A stretch of 7,712 bases of DNA, from the NCBI GenBank assembly GCA_013812565.1, contig JACCTF010000077.1:1-7712 (forward strand), read 5' to 3'. The DNA comes from Pyrinomonadaceae bacterium (GTDB lineage Bacteria > Acidobacteriota > Blastocatellia > Pyrinomonadales > Pyrinomonadaceae). Below the pieces are notes generated by a model. It was not told where the DNA came from. It made no database searches and saw nothing but the letters and a program-made list of their open reading frames with translations. Shown piece by piece: positions 1 to 6,698 of the stretch (its first letter is position 1; every line of letters begins with the position of its first letter). A program made the translations under genes and the position numbers.

Positions 1-119
1 TTACCGCCCGCACTGCCACCGCGCTCGCGCTGCGCCGGATGCTGCACGATGCCATTCCCACGGCCTCTAACCGTCGGCGCGCTTCGCTGTACGCGTTGTA
101 TGATGACCTGCTCCCTCAA
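1..119 (-). CDS. ftsQ: Probable N-terminal fragment of cell division protein FtsQ (cut by window edge)
   Basis: An open frame begins with TTG at 119-117, overlapping the murC stop codon in a TTGA arrangement, and stays open to the window edge (39 full codons). It reads (M)[14 protein letters not shown] and continues rich in Arg, Gln and Gly with no hydrophobic stretch yet. FtsQ proteins usually start with a basic, disordered cytoplasmic segment before a single membrane helix and a periplasmic POTRA domain, so the composition fits. ftsQ also commonly follows murC or murB in dcw clusters. An AAGGGG stretch at 125-130, five bases before the TTG, could serve as ribosome binding site. The reading frame of murC past its stop is also open here, with an in-frame ATG, so the frame choice is not certain. 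No FtsQ domain lies inside the window; the identity rests on position and composition only. Confidence 0.42.
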   Translation of the reverse strand, partial: MREQVIIQRVQRSAPTVRGRGNGIVQHPAQRERGGSAGG

Positions 120-1525
120 CGTTTCCCCTTCTCATCTGTTCCTTCTGTGCGTAACAAATTGAGCAACTGCTCGCCGACGCGGTAGACATTGCCAGCTCCG
201 AGCGTAATCACCATATCGCCGGAACGAACTTCGCCGACTAGCATTCTCGCGATTTCATCAAGCGGCCCGGCGTAGCGTGCGTCTTTGTGACCGTGACTTT
301 TAACGGCTTCCACCAGAGCCTCGGCGGTAACGCCCTCTAACGGGTCTTCGCTTGCCGCGTAGATGTCGGTCACCAACAGCACGTCGGCGTTATTGAACGA
401 ACGCGCGAACTCGTCCATCTGGTCTTTGGTACGTGAATAACGATGCGGCTGAAACAGAACGACCATGCGCCGCTTGCCGCCGCTACCGATTTTGGCGGCG
501 GCCAAAGTCGCTTTGACTTCCGTTGGATGATGCCCATAGTCGTCTACAACCAGCACACCCGCTTCTTCGCCCTGAACCTGAAAGCGCCGGCCCACGCCGG
601 CAAAGTCGCCGAGCGCCTGCGCCGCCGTAGCGAACGGAACTTCAAGCTCAAAGCCGACGGCGATGGCAGCCAGGGAGTTATAGACGTTGTGCAAACCGGG
701 CACGTGCAGGTGGACGCACCCCACTTCATCGCCGCCGCGCTGTACTGTGAACCTCGAACCGAAAGCTTGATCGTAACGAACACCATGCGCCGAGACATCA
801 GCCTGGGCGCTCAACCCGTAGGTGATGCGGCGGCGTCCGATCTCTGGAATCACCGCCTGCACATGCGGATCGTCAAGGCACAGCACGACCGCGCCGTAGA
901 ACGGAACCTTGTTAACGAACTGGGCGAAACACTCGTGCATATCCTGCATGTCGCGGTAGTGGTCCATATGCTCGCGGTCGATGTTCGTCACCACCGCGAC
1001 CGTCGGCGAAAGCATCAGAAACGAGCGGTCGCTTTCATCCGCTTCGACAACCATCAAGTCGCTGTGGCCCATACGGGCGTTTGATTCAAAGGCGGCTACA
1101 CGGCCGCCCACCACCACGGTCGGATCGAGTCCGGCGTAACCGAGCACCTGCGCGATCATCGAAGTGGTCGTGGTCTTGCCGTGCGAACCGGCCACCGCGA
1201 TGGTAAGCGGCTTGAGCCGCATCAACTCCGCCAGCATCTCCGCACGCGCAATCACCGGGATCGATTGCCGCCGCGCTTCCACAATCTCCGGGTTGTCGTC
1301 GCGCACCGCCGCCGAACGTACAACCACGTGGGCCGCACCGACGTTCTCCGCCCTGTGGCCCTCGGTGAAAAGAACGCCCAACTGCTCCAACCGATCCGTC
1401 GCGCTTGAACGCCGAAGGTCCGAGCCTGAGACACGAAATTTCATATTAACGAGCACCTCAGCGATGCCGGACATGCCGATGCCGCCGACGCCGACCAGAT
1501 GCACATGTTGAACGCGACGAAACAT
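116..1525 (-). CDS. murC: UDP-N-acetylmuramate--L-alanine ligase MurC
   Basis: This cytoplasmic, ATP-dependent Mur ligase attaches L-Ala to UDP-MurNAc, the first step of stem-peptide synthesis. The 469-residue product matches the usual MurC length. An N-terminal Rossmann-like UDP-binding domain has GVGGIGMSG at residues 12-20. The central ATPase domain has the P-loop GSHGKTTT (113-120), EADESDRSF (161-169) and [11 protein letters not shown] (180-190). The linker to the C-terminal domain has [10 protein letters not shown] (278-287) and GVGRRF (310-315). The C-terminal domain has DDYGHHPTE (328-336), FQPHRYSRT (358-366) and [11 protein letters not shown] (441-451). The DDYGHHPTE and HRYSRT motifs separate MurC from MurD, MurE and MurF. 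The ATG at 1525 places the glycine-rich loop near residue 12, as expected. No good Shine-Dalgarno precedes it. A 102-bp gap with inverted heptamer repeats separates it from murG upstream; its stop probably overlaps the start of ftsQ. Confidence 0.98.
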   Translation of the reverse strand: MFRRVQHVHLVGVGGIGMSGIAEVLVNMKFRVSGSDLRRSSATDRLEQLGVLFTEGHRAENVGAAHVVVRSAAVRDDNPEIVEARRQSIPVIARAEMLAELMRLKPLTIAVAGSHGKTTTTSMIAQVLGYAGLDPTVVVGGRVAAFESNARMGHSDLMVVEADESDRSFLMLSPTVAVVTNIDREHMDHYRDMQDMHECFAQFVNKVPFYGAVVLCLDDPHVQAVIPEIGRRRITYGLSAQADVSAHGVRYDQAFGSRFTVQRGGDEVGCVHLHVPGLHNVYNSLAAIAVGFELEVPFATAAQALGDFAGVGRRFQVQGEEAGVLVVDDYGHHPTEVKATLAAAKIGSGGKRRMVVLFQPHRYSRTKDQMDEFARSFNNADVLLVTDIYAASEDPLEGVTAEALVEAVKSHGHKDARYAGPLDEIARMLVGEVRSGDMVITLGAGNVYRVGEQLLNLLRTEGTDEKGKR

Positions 1526-1537
1526 AACTTTGAGAAC

Positions 1538-1619
1538 TTCAGGAGTCAGAATTCAGAAGGTAGACGGCCCCTTATATCTTTAGGTTTTATATTCTGACTC
1601 CTGACTTCTGTCTCCTGAC
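1538..1619. repeat. Inverted heptamer repeats in the murG-murC gap
   Basis: This element fills most of the 102 bp between murG and murC. The left arm is a run of seven-base units at 1538-1558 (TTCAGGA, GTCAGAA, TTCAGAA). The right arm at 1592-1619 has four units of the complementary type (TTCTGAC, TCCTGAC, TTCTGTC, TCCTGAC). TCAGGAGTCAGAAT at 1539-1552 and its exact reverse complement at 1591-1604 form a perfect 14-bp inverted repeat around a 38-nt, AT-rich centre. On the mRNA this could fold into a hairpin just upstream of murC. No T-tract follows either arm, so an intrinsic terminator is unlikely. The pattern resembles heptanucleotide STRR elements known from cyanobacteria; any function here is unknown. 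Confidence 0.85.
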
Positions 1620-1627
1620 TACCAAGT

Positions 1628-2716
1628 TCAGAATCTAAACTCCTTCACCAGCGTCTCCATCAAGTCCACGGTTGCACAGGCTGCGTCGCCGCGTGCGAGG
1701 CGGCGAATTGATTGTTCCATTTGCGTAATGCGCTCAGGAGCGGAGACAAGCGCGTCAATCTCCTGAGCCAATCGTTCGCCGGTCAATTCTTGTTGCAGGA
1801 TCATGCGGGCTGCGCCCGCTTCTTGCATCTCCTCGGCATTGCGGCGTTGATGATCATCGGCGGCAAAGGGAAACGGTATCATCAGCGCCGCACGACCGGC
1901 GGCGATAAGCTCTGCGGTTGTTGTCGCTCCGGCGCGACAGATGATTAAATCCGCCCCCGTGAAGGCGGCGACCATGTCATCGATGTAGCGTCGTACATCC
2001 GATTGTTCGCTCCAACCCGCTTTCTCGTATCCTTCGCGTATCTTCTCGTAGTCTGCCTCGCCCGTCTGGTGCGTGATGTGCAGCACGCGTTTGTGCGCTG
2101 CAAGATGGGGAAGCGCTTCGATCATCGCTTCGTTAATTGCGCGCGCGCCTTGTGAGCCGCCAAAGACGAGCAGAGTAAAGCGCGTCGGGTCACGCTGTTT
2201 AGCCGGGATGTCAAAGAACTCGCGGCGCACAGGATTTCCGGTGACCACCGCTTTACCATGAAAGTAGTTTCGCGCGGCTTCAAACGAGACGGCCGCGGCG
2301 TCAACAAACCGTGCCAGCACGCGATTGGTCCAGCCCGGCAGAGCGTTCGATTCCATCACCAACGTTCGGTGGCGCGTAAGCGATGCCATGAGTAACACCG
2401 GTCCAGAAACATATCCACCCGCGCCGATAACAACATCAGGACGAAATTTCCGCAGCAGCCGGAGCGCCGCCCAGAAGCTTTTCGGCAACAGCCATAACCC
2501 GCGAAGTCTGGCCCTGAGGTCAACATTCTTTAGCCCGGCGCTTTCAATGAGCGAGAGTTCAAAACCAGCTTGTGGCACGAGTCGCGTCTCTAACCCGCGC
2601 GCCGTCCCGACAAAACAAACCTGCGAGCGGGGGTTGCGGCGTATCACTTCCTTCGCCACCGCAATGCCTGGGTAGATGTGACCGCCCGTTCCTCCGGCAG
2701 CAATCAATACGCGCAT
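1628..2716 (-). CDS. murG: UDP-GlcNAc--lipid I N-acetylglucosaminyltransferase MurG
   Basis: This family-28 (GT-B fold) glycosyltransferase acts at the inner face of the cytoplasmic membrane and transfers GlcNAc from UDP-GlcNAc to lipid I, giving lipid II. The product is 362 residues, the usual size. The N-terminal acceptor-binding domain has the glycine loop GGTGGHIYPG (8-17), a second glycine-rich loop DVVIGAGGYVSGPV (94-107) and ESNALPGWTNR (122-132). The C-terminal donor-binding domain has GGSQGARAIN (186-195), HQTG (216-219), CRAGATTTAEL (260-270) and IPFPFAADDHQRRNA (280-294). The frame stays open another 129 codons upstream, but that stretch is a shadow of ftsW; ATG 2716 puts the first glycine loop at residue 8, as in the family. 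The start lies inside the 3' end of ftsW (13-bp overlap), which implies translational coupling. A GGAAG stretch abuts the ATG but is too close for a normal ribosome binding site. Confidence 0.98.
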   Translation of the reverse strand: MRVLIAAGGTGGHIYPGIAVAKEVIRRNPRSQVCFVGTARGLETRLVPQAGFELSLIESAGLKNVDLRARLRGLWLLPKSFWAALRLLRKFRPDVVIGAGGYVSGPVLLMASLTRHRTLVMESNALPGWTNRVLARFVDAAAVSFEAARNYFHGKAVVTGNPVRREFFDIPAKQRDPTRFTLLVFGGSQGARAINEAMIEALPHLAAHKRVLHITHQTGEADYEKIREGYEKAGWSEQSDVRRYIDDMVAAFTGADLIICRAGATTTAELIAAGRAALMIPFPFAADDHQRRNAEEMQEAGAARMILQQELTGERLAQEIDALVSAPERITQMEQSIRRLARGDAACATVDLMETLVKEFRF

Positions 2717-3963
2717 CTTCCGTTCAACTTCGTCGCCTCTCTTATGCTCAGTGTTGAGGGCTGCTGCCACAGCGGGACAACATAGCCCCGTGGGGCGAGG
2801 ACCGACCGCGCATTTCTGCGAGGTCTCCGCTCCGGTGATTCTTTCGCATCTCGCTTTGCGCCCAAGTTGCGAGAACCTGCATGCTGCGAGATGTTCAACA
2901 ACACGCCCGCCGCAAAAAGCGTCGGCACCAGCGACGATCCGCCATAGGAGATGAACGGCAGCGGAATGCCTTTGGTCGGCAGAAGCGCGAGCACCACGCT
3001 GATGTTGAACAGAGCCTGCGCGACAATCATCGTCACGATCCCGAGCGCAAGTAAACGTCCAAAGCGATCCGGGGCTCTGACCGAGACGCGCACTCCGCGC
3101 CACAGAAACAGCCCGAAGGCCGCCACCACCGCGAGCGCTCCCATCAACCCCAACTCTTCACCAATGGTCGCGAAGATAAAATCCGAGTGGGCGAACGGCA
3201 GAAAGAACATCTTCTGTTTTCCTTCAGCGAAGCCAACTCCCTTCACACCGCCCGAACCGACTGCAATCAAAGATTGGACAACTTGATACCCGGCTCCCTG
3301 CGAATCTTTCCACGGATCAAGAAAAGCTCCCAACCGCCGCATCCGCCAGGGCACCAGCACCAGCAACCCGAGCACGCCCACCAACGCCGGGCCGACCGCC
3401 GCCGCCAAGTGCAGCAAGCGCACGCCCGCGGCGAAGCACATCACCAGGCAGAGCATCGCCAGCATTAACGCCGTGCCCAAATCAGGCTCGACCACAATCA
3501 GCATCGCAAAGAAGCCGCTGATCGCAACGCACGGCACGAAGGTCAACCATAAAGCTCCTTCTTCACCAACACGACGTTCAAGAAAACGCGCAAGAAAGAT
3601 GACCATAGCAACTTTCGATAATTCCGAAGGTTGCATTGAGAATCCACCAAAGCGGATCCACCGCTGCGCGCCGTTAATGGGTGGGAACGTGAAGACCGCG
3701 ACGAGCAGCACTGCCGCGACCCCGAGCAAGCCATAAACTATTCGCCCATCACGCAGTCTTCGGTAATCAAAGCGCATCGCCGCGAACATCACCGCGAAGC
3801 CGATCACGGTCCACGCCGCCTGACGGACAACGTAGTGGTATCCGTTACCGTGTTGTTCTTGGGCAACAACCGCCGACGAGCTATAAACGACGACGACTCC
3901 AAACAGCGCAAGGCCGACCGTTGCCGCAAACAACCACTCATCAGCTTGTAACTTTCGGGACAT
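2704..3963 (-). CDS. ftsW: Septal peptidoglycan glycosyltransferase FtsW (SEDS family)
   Basis: FtsW is a polytopic inner-membrane SEDS glycosyltransferase that polymerises lipid II at the division site with a class B PBP (FtsI). The 419-residue product from ATG 3963 shows about ten hydrophobic segments. Numbered from the TTG three codons upstream (3972), the family signatures are NGAQRWI (100-106), QPSELSKVA (114-122), EPDLGTA (162-168), RRLGAFLDPW (212-221), GYQVVQSLIAVGSGG (228-242), FLPFAHSDFIFATIGEELG (257-275) and LPTKGIPLPFISYGGSS (331-347). The Asp in HSDFIFA corresponds to the essential Asp of SEDS proteins. After the last helix comes a basic cytoplasmic tail of about 55 residues with RRPRRNAR. 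RodA is the alternative SEDS member, but the place between murD and murG argues for FtsW. Neither start has a clear Shine-Dalgarno. The TTG lies at an inverted-repeat arm, so I prefer the ATG. The gene ends 13 bp inside murG. Confidence 0.95.
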   Translation of the reverse strand: MSRKLQADEWLFAATVGLALFGVVVVYSSSAVVAQEQHGNGYHYVVRQAAWTVIGFAVMFAAMRFDYRRLRDGRIVYGLLGVAAVLLVAVFTFPPINGAQRWIRFGGFSMQPSELSKVAMVIFLARFLERRVGEEGALWLTFVPCVAISGFFAMLIVVEPDLGTALMLAMLCLVMCFAAGVRLLHLAAAVGPALVGVLGLLVLVPWRMRRLGAFLDPWKDSQGAGYQVVQSLIAVGSGGVKGVGFAEGKQKMFFLPFAHSDFIFATIGEELGLMGALAVVAAFGLFLWRGVRVSVRAPDRFGRLLALGIVTMIVAQALFNISVVLALLPTKGIPLPFISYGGSSLVPTLFAAGVLLNISQHAGSRNLGAKRDAKESPERRPRRNARSVLAPRGYVVPLWQQPSTLSIREATKLNGRCAY

Positions 3964-3970
3964 AATAAAC

Positions 3971-4030
3971 AAAGGATGAATAGAAGACTAAACCTCTGTT
4001 TTCCGTTTCATCCTTCCGCCTTCATCCTTT
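3971..4030. repeat. Inverted heptamer repeats at the murD-ftsW junction
   Basis: Seven-base units TTCATCC, TTCCGCC, TTCATCC run in tandem at 4007-4027. An inverted copy, AAAGGATGAA at 3971-3980, is the exact reverse complement of TTCATCCTTT at 4021-4030 (10 bp). Its inner nine bases also match TTCATCCTT at 4007-4015, so two alternative hairpins are possible. The right arm overlaps the last codons and stop of murD (4008-4010). The left arm lies just upstream of the ftsW ATG and covers the candidate TTG start. The core sequence differs from that of the other two repeat sites in this window, but the 7-bp period and facing arms are the same. A role in mRNA stability or in tuning ftsW translation is possible but unproven. 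Confidence 0.7.
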
Positions 4031-5387
4031 CCAATACTGCTTCCTTAAACACTCTTCCGCGTTGTTCATAATTGTCGAACATGTCGAAGCTTGCGCAGGC
4101 GGGCGCAAGCAGCACTACATCGCCGGGGGCGGCGGCGGCGAAGGCACGCTCGACCGCTTCTTGCATGTCGCGCGCGCGCTCAATGGGTGCCGCGTCTCTT
4201 AACTCTTTCTCGATTTGATCTGCGTCTTCACCGATTAGCACGAGGCTCCGCACACCGGCTTGGATTAACGGCGCGAGCGGCGTATAAGGTGCGCCTTTGC
4301 CCTGCCCGCCGAGGATTAAGACGATCTGACCTGCCGCATCATCGAACGCTTCAATTGCTTTTACGGTGGCGTCAACATTGGTCGCCTTTGAATCGTTGTA
4401 GAAAACAACGCCGCCCGTCTCTGCAACGCGCTCAAGGCGATGTTCGACGCCGTGAAAACGCTTGATGGTTTCGCGCATTGTGTCGGGCGAAGCGCCGCAC
4501 GCGAGGCCGGCGGCGAGTGCCGCCAACACGTTCTCGACGTTGTGCAACCCGGGCAGTTTGATTTCGTCGCGCGTGAGCAAGACGCGCTCACACTGTCTTG
4601 TGCGCGAGATGATTTCACGCCCGCGCAGGAACAAGCCCTCATCGAGTTCGCGACGCACACTGAAGAAAACAACGTGCGCACATAGAGCGCCAGCCCAGGA
4701 TGAAACGATCTCATCATCAGCGTTCAGCACCGCTAAATCTTCCGCCGTCTGATTACGGAAGATGCGATGCTTCGCCGCCGCATAATCCGTCACCGATTCG
4801 TATCGATCCATGTGGTCCGGCGTAATGTTCAGCACGACGGCGACGAGCGGACGAAACCGGCGGATCGTCTCCAACTGAAAGCTAGAGAGTTCAGCTACAG
4901 TCCAACCATCATCCCGTGCTGACTCAACGAGCGAGACGAGCGGCGTACCGATATTGCCACCCACCTGCGTATGTATTCCGGCATCACGCAACATCTCGCC
5001 GATTAACGTCGTCGTCGTGGTTTTGCCGTTTGAGCCGGTAACGCCAACCAGCGAGCCGGGCAAGAAACGGAATGCGAGTTCAATCTCTCCAATGACCTCC
5101 GCGCCCGCGCGCTCGGCGTAGCGCACGGGGATGCTCGTCGCTGGTACGCCGGGACTCAAGACCACAAGTTCAATCTGATCCAGCAGCCATGAAGGCACAT
5201 CACCGGCGAGCAGCCCAACGCCTTGTTCCTTCAAGCGAAGCGCCTCAGGCGTCCACGCCTCCATCGGCTTGCGGTCGTTTATGGCAACGCGCGCGCCGCG
5301 CTTTGCGAGAAATTGTGCTGCCGCCACACCGCTCACTCCGGCCCCCATCATCAAGACTTTTTTCCCCGCAACTTCCAACGCTTCCAT
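4008..5387 (-). CDS. murD: UDP-N-acetylmuramoyl-L-alanine--D-glutamate ligase MurD
   Basis: This cytoplasmic Mur ligase adds D-Glu to UDP-MurNAc-L-Ala using ATP. The 459-residue product has the normal length. Motifs in order are the N-terminal UDP-binding loop GAGVSG (15-20), LSPGVP (77-82), the P-loop TGSNGKTTTT (117-126), GGNIGTPL (143-150), ELSSFQLE (166-173), LNITPDHMDRY (186-196), YAAAKHRIF (202-210) whose Lys206 is the expected carbamylated lysine, LPGLHNVEN (278-286), HRLE (316-319), NDSKATN (331-337) and the C-terminal PACASFDMFDNYEQRG (428-443). ELSSFQLE and PACASFD are diagnostic of MurD. The open frame extends 32 codons upstream into the end of mraY, but ATG 5387 is favoured because an AAGGA ribosome binding site lies just before it and the Rossmann loop then falls near residue 15. 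It starts 8 bp after mraY. The last codons and stop coincide with a heptamer repeat. Confidence 0.98.
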   Translation of the reverse strand: MEALEVAGKKVLMMGAGVSGVAAAQFLAKRGARVAINDRKPMEAWTPEALRLKEQGVGLLAGDVPSWLLDQIELVVLSPGVPATSIPVRYAERAGAEVIGEIELAFRFLPGSLVGVTGSNGKTTTTTLIGEMLRDAGIHTQVGGNIGTPLVSLVESARDDGWTVAELSSFQLETIRRFRPLVAVVLNITPDHMDRYESVTDYAAAKHRIFRNQTAEDLAVLNADDEIVSSWAGALCAHVVFFSVRRELDEGLFLRGREIISRTRQCERVLLTRDEIKLPGLHNVENVLAALAAGLACGASPDTMRETIKRFHGVEHRLERVAETGGVVFYNDSKATNVDATVKAIEAFDDAAGQIVLILGGQGKGAPYTPLAPLIQAGVRSLVLIGEDADQIEKELRDAAPIERARDMQEAVERAFAAAAPGDVVLLAPACASFDMFDNYEQRGRVFKEAVLERMKAEG

Positions 5388-5392
5388 AACTT

Positions 5393-5397
5393 TCCTT
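5393..5397 (-). promoter_or_regulatory. Ribosome binding site of murD
   Basis: The minus strand reads TAAGGAAAGTT directly before the murD ATG at 5387-5385. AAGGA is five bases from the start codon and shares its first bases with the mraY stop codon (5398-5396). This is the clearest Shine-Dalgarno in the window. It decides the murD start over the 32-codon upstream extension, and it suggests that ribosomes ending mraY can re-initiate on murD. Confidence 0.7.
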
Positions 5398-6550
5398 ACC
5401 GCAGCTTTAGTGTTGAAAGGCTTAGCAATGCAAATAGTATAGAGAGTATGAGAAAGCGAAAGACGACCTTCGATTCTTTCCACCCCTTCATCTCAAAATG
5501 GTGATGCAGTGGCGTCATCAGAAACAGTCGTCTGCCCTGTCCGGTACGCCGCTTCGTCAGCTTGAAGAAAGAGACTTGCAACATCACCGACAACCCTTCG
5601 ATCACAAACACGCCGCCGACTAACAACAGAATGAACTCTTGCTTTGTCAGCACAGCGATGGTGCCGATGGCGCCGCCGATGGCGAGGCTCCCGACATCGC
5701 CCATAAAGACTTCAGCGGGCGGCGCGTTGTACCAGAGAAAGCCGAGGCTCGCTCCGGTCATTGCGCCGCAGAAGACCGTCAGTTCAGCGACCTCCGGGCG
5801 ATGAACTAGTCCTAAGTAACCAGCGAACCTGGCATCGCCACTGATGTATGTAAAGGCGGTCAGCGCTGACACCGCGATGAACGTGGTGCTGATTGCCAAT
5901 CCATCGAGACCATCCGTTAAATTCACCGTGTTCGACGTACCGAGCAGCACGATGATCACAAAAGGCAAATAGAGAAACGACCCTATGTAGCTGATGCTGG
6001 TGCGCGGGTCTGGGTCGGCGGTCGCTTTGAAAAACGGAATATTCAAGTTCCAGGAGTAGTTTGTGAATAAGTAAAGGGCAAGCCACACCAGGATCGCAAT
6101 GGCGAATTGCGCAATCAGTTTCTGCTTGCCGGTTAATCCGAGGCTGCGTCGCTGAATGACCTTCGTGTAATCATCGGCAAACCCGATGACTGCAAAGAGC
6201 GTCGTCGCAATCATCACGATCCAGACGTAGAGGCTCGACAACCTAGCCCACAGCAACGTCGAGAGCAGCACCGATCCGATGATTAACACGCCGCCCATCG
6301 TCGGCGTGCCGCGCTTCGCCATGTGCGCTTGCGGCCCTTCCTCGCGAATCTCCTGTCCGACTTTCAAATTCCTCAGCGCCTCAATCACCTGACCGCCGAA
6401 GACCAAGGAGATCAACAACGCGGTGATCGAAGCATAAGCTGTGCGGAACGTAACATACTGAAAAACATTCAGTGCTTTAACGATGTACGCGCCTTCAGCC
6501 TGCGTCTGAAGGGTTTTGTAAAGCCACTCATAAAAGATGTAGTAGATCAT
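5396..6550 (-). CDS. mraY: Phospho-N-acetylmuramoyl-pentapeptide-transferase MraY
   Basis: MraY is an integral inner-membrane enzyme that transfers phospho-MurNAc-pentapeptide from UDP to undecaprenyl phosphate, making lipid I. The 384-residue product is slightly longer than the roughly 360 of E. coli and shows about ten hydrophobic segments. Family motifs are [17 protein letters not shown] (71-87), the Mg-binding FADDYTKV (124-131, Asp126 and Asp127), [13 protein letters not shown] (207-219), [15 protein letters not shown] (275-289, Asp285) and [16 protein letters not shown] (345-360) with the three-histidine stretch at 349-351. The start chosen is ATG 6550, giving [10 protein letters not shown], which resembles typical MraY N-termini. 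The frame stays open 40 codons further up, including an ATG at 6643, but that part runs through tandem heptamer repeats and is probably untranslated leader. No clear Shine-Dalgarno is seen at 6550. It ends 8 bp before murD. Confidence 0.97.
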   Translation of the reverse strand: MIYYIFYEWLYKTLQTQAEGAYIVKALNVFQYVTFRTAYASITALLISLVFGGQVIEALRNLKVGQEIREEGPQAHMAKRGTPTMGGVLIIGSVLLSTLLWARLSSLYVWIVMIATTLFAVIGFADDYTKVIQRRSLGLTGKQKLIAQFAIAILVWLALYLFTNYSWNLNIPFFKATADPDPRTSISYIGSFLYLPFVIIVLLGTSNTVNLTDGLDGLAISTTFIAVSALTAFTYISGDARFAGYLGLVHRPEVAELTVFCGAMTGASLGFLWYNAPPAEVFMGDVGSLAIGGAIGTIAVLTKQEFILLLVGGVFVIEGLSVMLQVSFFKLTKRRTGQGRRLFLMTPLHHHFEMKGWKESKVVFRFLILSILFALLSLSTLKLR

Positions 6551-6551
6551 C

Positions 6552-6635
6552 GTCAGAGCACAGACGCTAAGCCACAGAGGCGCGGCGACCAGAGGGCAGA
6601 AGGCAGAAGGCAACGCCAAGCTCTGACTGCCTTCT
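6552..6635. repeat. Heptamer-periodic repeats in the mraY leader
   Basis: The tetramer CAGA recurs at 6554, 6561, 6575, 6590, 6597 and 6604, so the spacings are 7, 14, 15, 7 and 7. The cleanest units are two perfect copies of GGCAGAA at 6595-6608. AGAAGGCAG at 6598-6606 has an exact inverted copy, CTGCCTTCT, at 6627-6635, separated by 20 nt. The block occupies most of the 148 bp between murF and mraY. The unit is close to GTCAGAA, found in the murG-murC gap. A facing-arm hairpin in the mraY leader is possible. I see no convincing -35/-10 pair in this gap, so whether mraY has its own promoter cannot be decided. Confidence 0.7.
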
Positions 6636-6698
6636 ATATTCATCCCGTGCCTCTCCCGTCTCTCCGGCACATGTTGTTGGTACTAATTTCATAAGGTA

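Noticed and set aside
443..1084. Plus-strand open frame of 213 codons opposite murC
   Set aside because: It lies fully antisense to the conserved ATPase and linker parts of MurC and shows no recognisable domain. Long antisense frames are common in GC-rich genes; it is a shadow.
1565..1595. Promoter in the AT-rich centre of the murG-murC gap
   Set aside because: TATAAA-like and GATATAAG stretches exist on the minus strand, but no matching -35 box lies 16-18 bp upstream. AT-richness alone is not enough.
1526..1627. Intrinsic terminator in the murG-murC gap
   Set aside because: The inverted repeat is long, but the loop is 38 nt, the stem is not GC-dominated and no T-tract follows on either strand. 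The genes on both sides are in the same pathway and direction.
2717..3103. In-frame 129-codon upstream extension of murG
   Set aside because: It is the other-frame reading of the ftsW 3' end. MurG proteins begin a few residues before GGTGGH, which fits ATG 2716.
5388..5483. In-frame 32-codon upstream extension of murD
   Set aside because: It overlaps the conserved end of mraY, while ATG 5387 has a clear AAGGA ribosome binding site at the right distance.
6647..6670. Small GTGCC/GGCAC inverted repeat upstream of mraY
   Set aside because: Only five base pairs with no supporting context; expected by chance.
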